Translations under genes and position numbers: made by a program
Part shown: positions 4,872 to 6,268 of the stretch, one piece after another
Numbering within the stretch: the first letter of the stretch is position 1
How the letters are laid out: every line of letters begins with the position of its first letter
The notes under the pieces: generated by a model
What the model saw: the letters and a program-made list of their open reading frames with translations, nothing else
Told to the model about the DNA's origin: nothing
Database searches by the model: none
DNA from: a bacterium
GTDB taxonomy: Bacteria > Tectomicrobia > Entotheonellia > Entotheonellales > Entotheonellaceae
Length of the DNA stretch: 6,268 bases
NCBI GenBank assembly: GCA_027294925.1
Contig: JAPULM010000320.1
Location: forward strand, 1 to 6,268
Direction: 5' to 3'

Positions 4872-6268
4872 ATGGAATCAGCACCGTCTGCCCGACGCCT
4901 GTTTTTTTTCCACTCGATTATTTTTAAAAATATTCTGCTCTTTCTGCTTATTCTCCTGGCTGCTGTGGTGCCTCTGGCCTTACAGTATTACCGGGACAGC
5001 CGAGAATATGAGATTCAAAATCAAGCCTCAAAACTAGAGTTCTTCGCCGAGCGTGGCGCTTCATGGGTCGACGTCCTGCCCATCACCACCTTGACACAGC
5101 CCGACCATAAACAAACCCCGGCCTATCGTCAGTTGCTGCAAACTTTGAATCGCATCAAGAAAGAATTCAATGTTGAAAATGCCATCATCATGCGCCGGCA
5201 GCCCAATGGCCGCTATGTGTACGTGGCGGCCGGTCATGATGGGTTCGATATTGGCCAAGCGGCACACATTCACGATTTGTTTCCAGCTACTTACAAAGCA
5301 ACGAATGACACCTGGGAGGCCGGCGAGATGATGCACAGCCGACTTTTCGGTGGTAAAGTCATCAACCAAAATTTATCTCAACCCATCGCGTATCTTTGTC
5401 GTCTGTTCAATGGGTTCAACAACACACGCCCGTGGGGCTGGGTGTGTAGCCCAGCGGGCAGTAGCAATTTTGACCAATTCATACAAATCAATACGCCGCT
5501 CAAAATCAACGATCAGGTGGTGGCGATCCTGATGCTAAATAAATTTTCCGCTTCGGTGGCTGATGCCGTGCGGGCGAAGACGCTCACGGTGGTGGGGCTC
5601 ACCGTTGTCATTATTGTGGTCGGGCTCTTATTGTTTGGCTATGTATCTGCCCGTATGCTACGACCCTTGAAAAATTTGACCGGGTCGGCCAGTGAGGTAG
5701 CGCAAGGCAATCTGGACATTACCATTCCACCGCCTCGCAGTCGGGACGAAGTGGGCCGGCTGACGGCGACCTTTGGCACCATGCTCGAAGGTCTCCGGCA
5801 ACGCGATTTTATTCGCGACACCTTTGGCCGCTATCTCAGCAAGGAGGTTGTTGCTGAACTGCTGGAATCTCCCGATGGCTTACGTCTGGGCGGCGAGCTG
5901 CGTGAGCTGACGCTTTTGGTATCGGACCTGCGAGGCTTTACGACGATGGCTGAAAACTTGTCGCCGCAAGAGGTCATTGACCTCCTCAACCGCTATCTGG
6001 AACGGATGGTTGATATCATCACGCGTTACAATGGGACGGTTGACGAATTCCAGGGCGATGGCATTCTGGCTTTTTTTGGCGCCCCGATGATGGCTGAAGA
6101 CGACCCGGAACGCGCCATCGCATGCGCCATCGACATGCAGATAGCATTGGACGACATCAACGTCGAACGCCGTCAGTTGCAATTATCGGAACTGGCGATG
6201 GGTATTGGTATTAATACGGGTGAGGTGATTGTCGGCAATATCGGGTCTGAAAAGCGCACCAAATATGG
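4872..6268 (+). CDS. Membrane-bound class III adenylate/guanylate cyclase with sensor and HAMP domains, C-terminus cut by window edge
   Basis: The first 465 residues are present. A short cytoplasmic N-terminus leads into a membrane helix (about 17-37), an extracytoplasmic segment of about 200 residues (39-237) and a second helix (238-258). A HAMP linker follows (about 259-312, with RPLKNL at 264-269 and DEVGRL), then a helical FGRYLS connector (318-323) and the class III catalytic domain from about 340. Metal-binding aspartates are D352 (SDLRGFT) and D396 (QGDGILAFFG). The domain continues as MGIGINTGEVIVGNIG, and the window ends before the transition-state Asn/Arg. The position usually held by the purine-selecting lysine is E392, so ATP versus GTP preference is uncertain. 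The outer segment resembles a single Cache/PAS-like sensor and contains C176 and C192. The protein would make a cyclic nucleotide second messenger in response to an external cue. GGAG at 4860-4863, eight bases upstream, supports the start. Confidence 0.92.
   Translation, partial: MESAPSARRLFFFHSIIFKNILLFLLILLAAVVPLALQYYRDSREYEIQNQASKLEFFAERGASWVDVLPITTLTQPDHKQTPAYRQLLQTLNRIKKEFNVENAIIMRRQPNGRYVYVAAGHDGFDIGQAAHIHDLFPATYKATNDTWEAGEMMHSRLFGGKVINQNLSQPIAYLCRLFNGFNNTRPWGWVCSPAGSSNFDQFIQINTPLKINDQVVAILMLNKFSASVADAVRAKTLTVVGLTVVIIVVGLLLFGYVSARMLRPLKNLTGSASEVAQGNLDITIPPPRSRDEVGRLTATFGTMLEGLRQRDFIRDTFGRYLSKEVVAELLESPDGLRLGGELRELTLLVSDLRGFTTMAENLSPQEVIDLLNRYLERMVDIITRYNGTVDEFQGDGILAFFGAPMMAEDDPERAIACAIDMQIALDDINVERRQLQLSELAMGIGINTGEVIVGNIGSEKRTKY

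Noticed and set aside
4902..4909. T8 run near the start of the nucleotide cyclase (and another at 1110-1117 in the polymerase) as phase-variation switches
   Set aside because: Both simply encode consecutive phenylalanines. Runs of eight are short for slippage control and both genes are in frame.
1..6268. CRISPR array, transposon ends, tRNA or rRNA
   Set aside because: I saw no regularly spaced direct repeats, no transposase-like frame with terminal repeats, and no cloverleaf or rRNA-like segment on either strand.

Overview
The window is ordinary-looking chromosomal DNA from a moderately GC-rich bacterium. It carries five protein genes, two of them cut by the window edges. I see no RNA genes, mobile elements, CRISPR arrays or phage genes. 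The mix of a luciferase-like flavin oxidoreductase, an archaeal-looking family B DNA polymerase, a cyclase-family hydrolase and a membrane class III nucleotide cyclase resembles what I recall from Chloroflexota genomes. That placement is inference from gene content only and is held with low to moderate confidence.

Layout from left to right. (1) Bases 1-703, minus strand: the first 234 residues of an LLM-class flavin-dependent oxidoreductase that runs off the left edge. (2) Bases 704-917: a divergent control region with a good sigma70-type promoter facing each way. An 11-bp perfect inverted repeat brackets the polymerase promoter. (3) Bases 918-3287, plus strand: a complete family B DNA polymerase with all exonuclease and polymerase motifs, but a fingers-entry loop about 21 residues shorter than in the archaeal enzyme used for comparison. 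(4) Bases 3301-3495, minus strand: a 64-residue unknown protein with a GTG start and a strong Shine-Dalgarno, tail-to-tail with the polymerase 13 bases away. (5) Bases 3496-3697: a second divergent control region in which two candidate -10 boxes on opposite strands overlap. (6) Bases 3698-4645, plus strand: a cyclase-family (kynurenine formamidase-like) hydrolase whose two metal-binding histidines are both glutamine. (7) Bases 4646-4871: non-coding, with a 14-bp perfect palindrome. (8) From 4872 to the right edge, plus strand: a membrane-anchored adenylate/guanylate cyclase with an extracytoplasmic sensor, HAMP linker and catalytic domain, cut before its last catalytic residues.

The genes do not form one pathway. 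Strands alternate (minus, plus, minus, plus, plus), nearly every gene appears to have its own control region, and there is no operon-style overlap. The two enzymes of small-molecule metabolism (the flavin oxidoreductase and the cyclase-family hydrolase) may serve oxidative catabolism, but nothing here ties them together. I do not see a clear novel multi-gene system. The points most worth a second look are the repeat around the polymerase promoter, the compact polymerase, the small charge-polarised protein beside it, and the altered metal site of the hydrolase.
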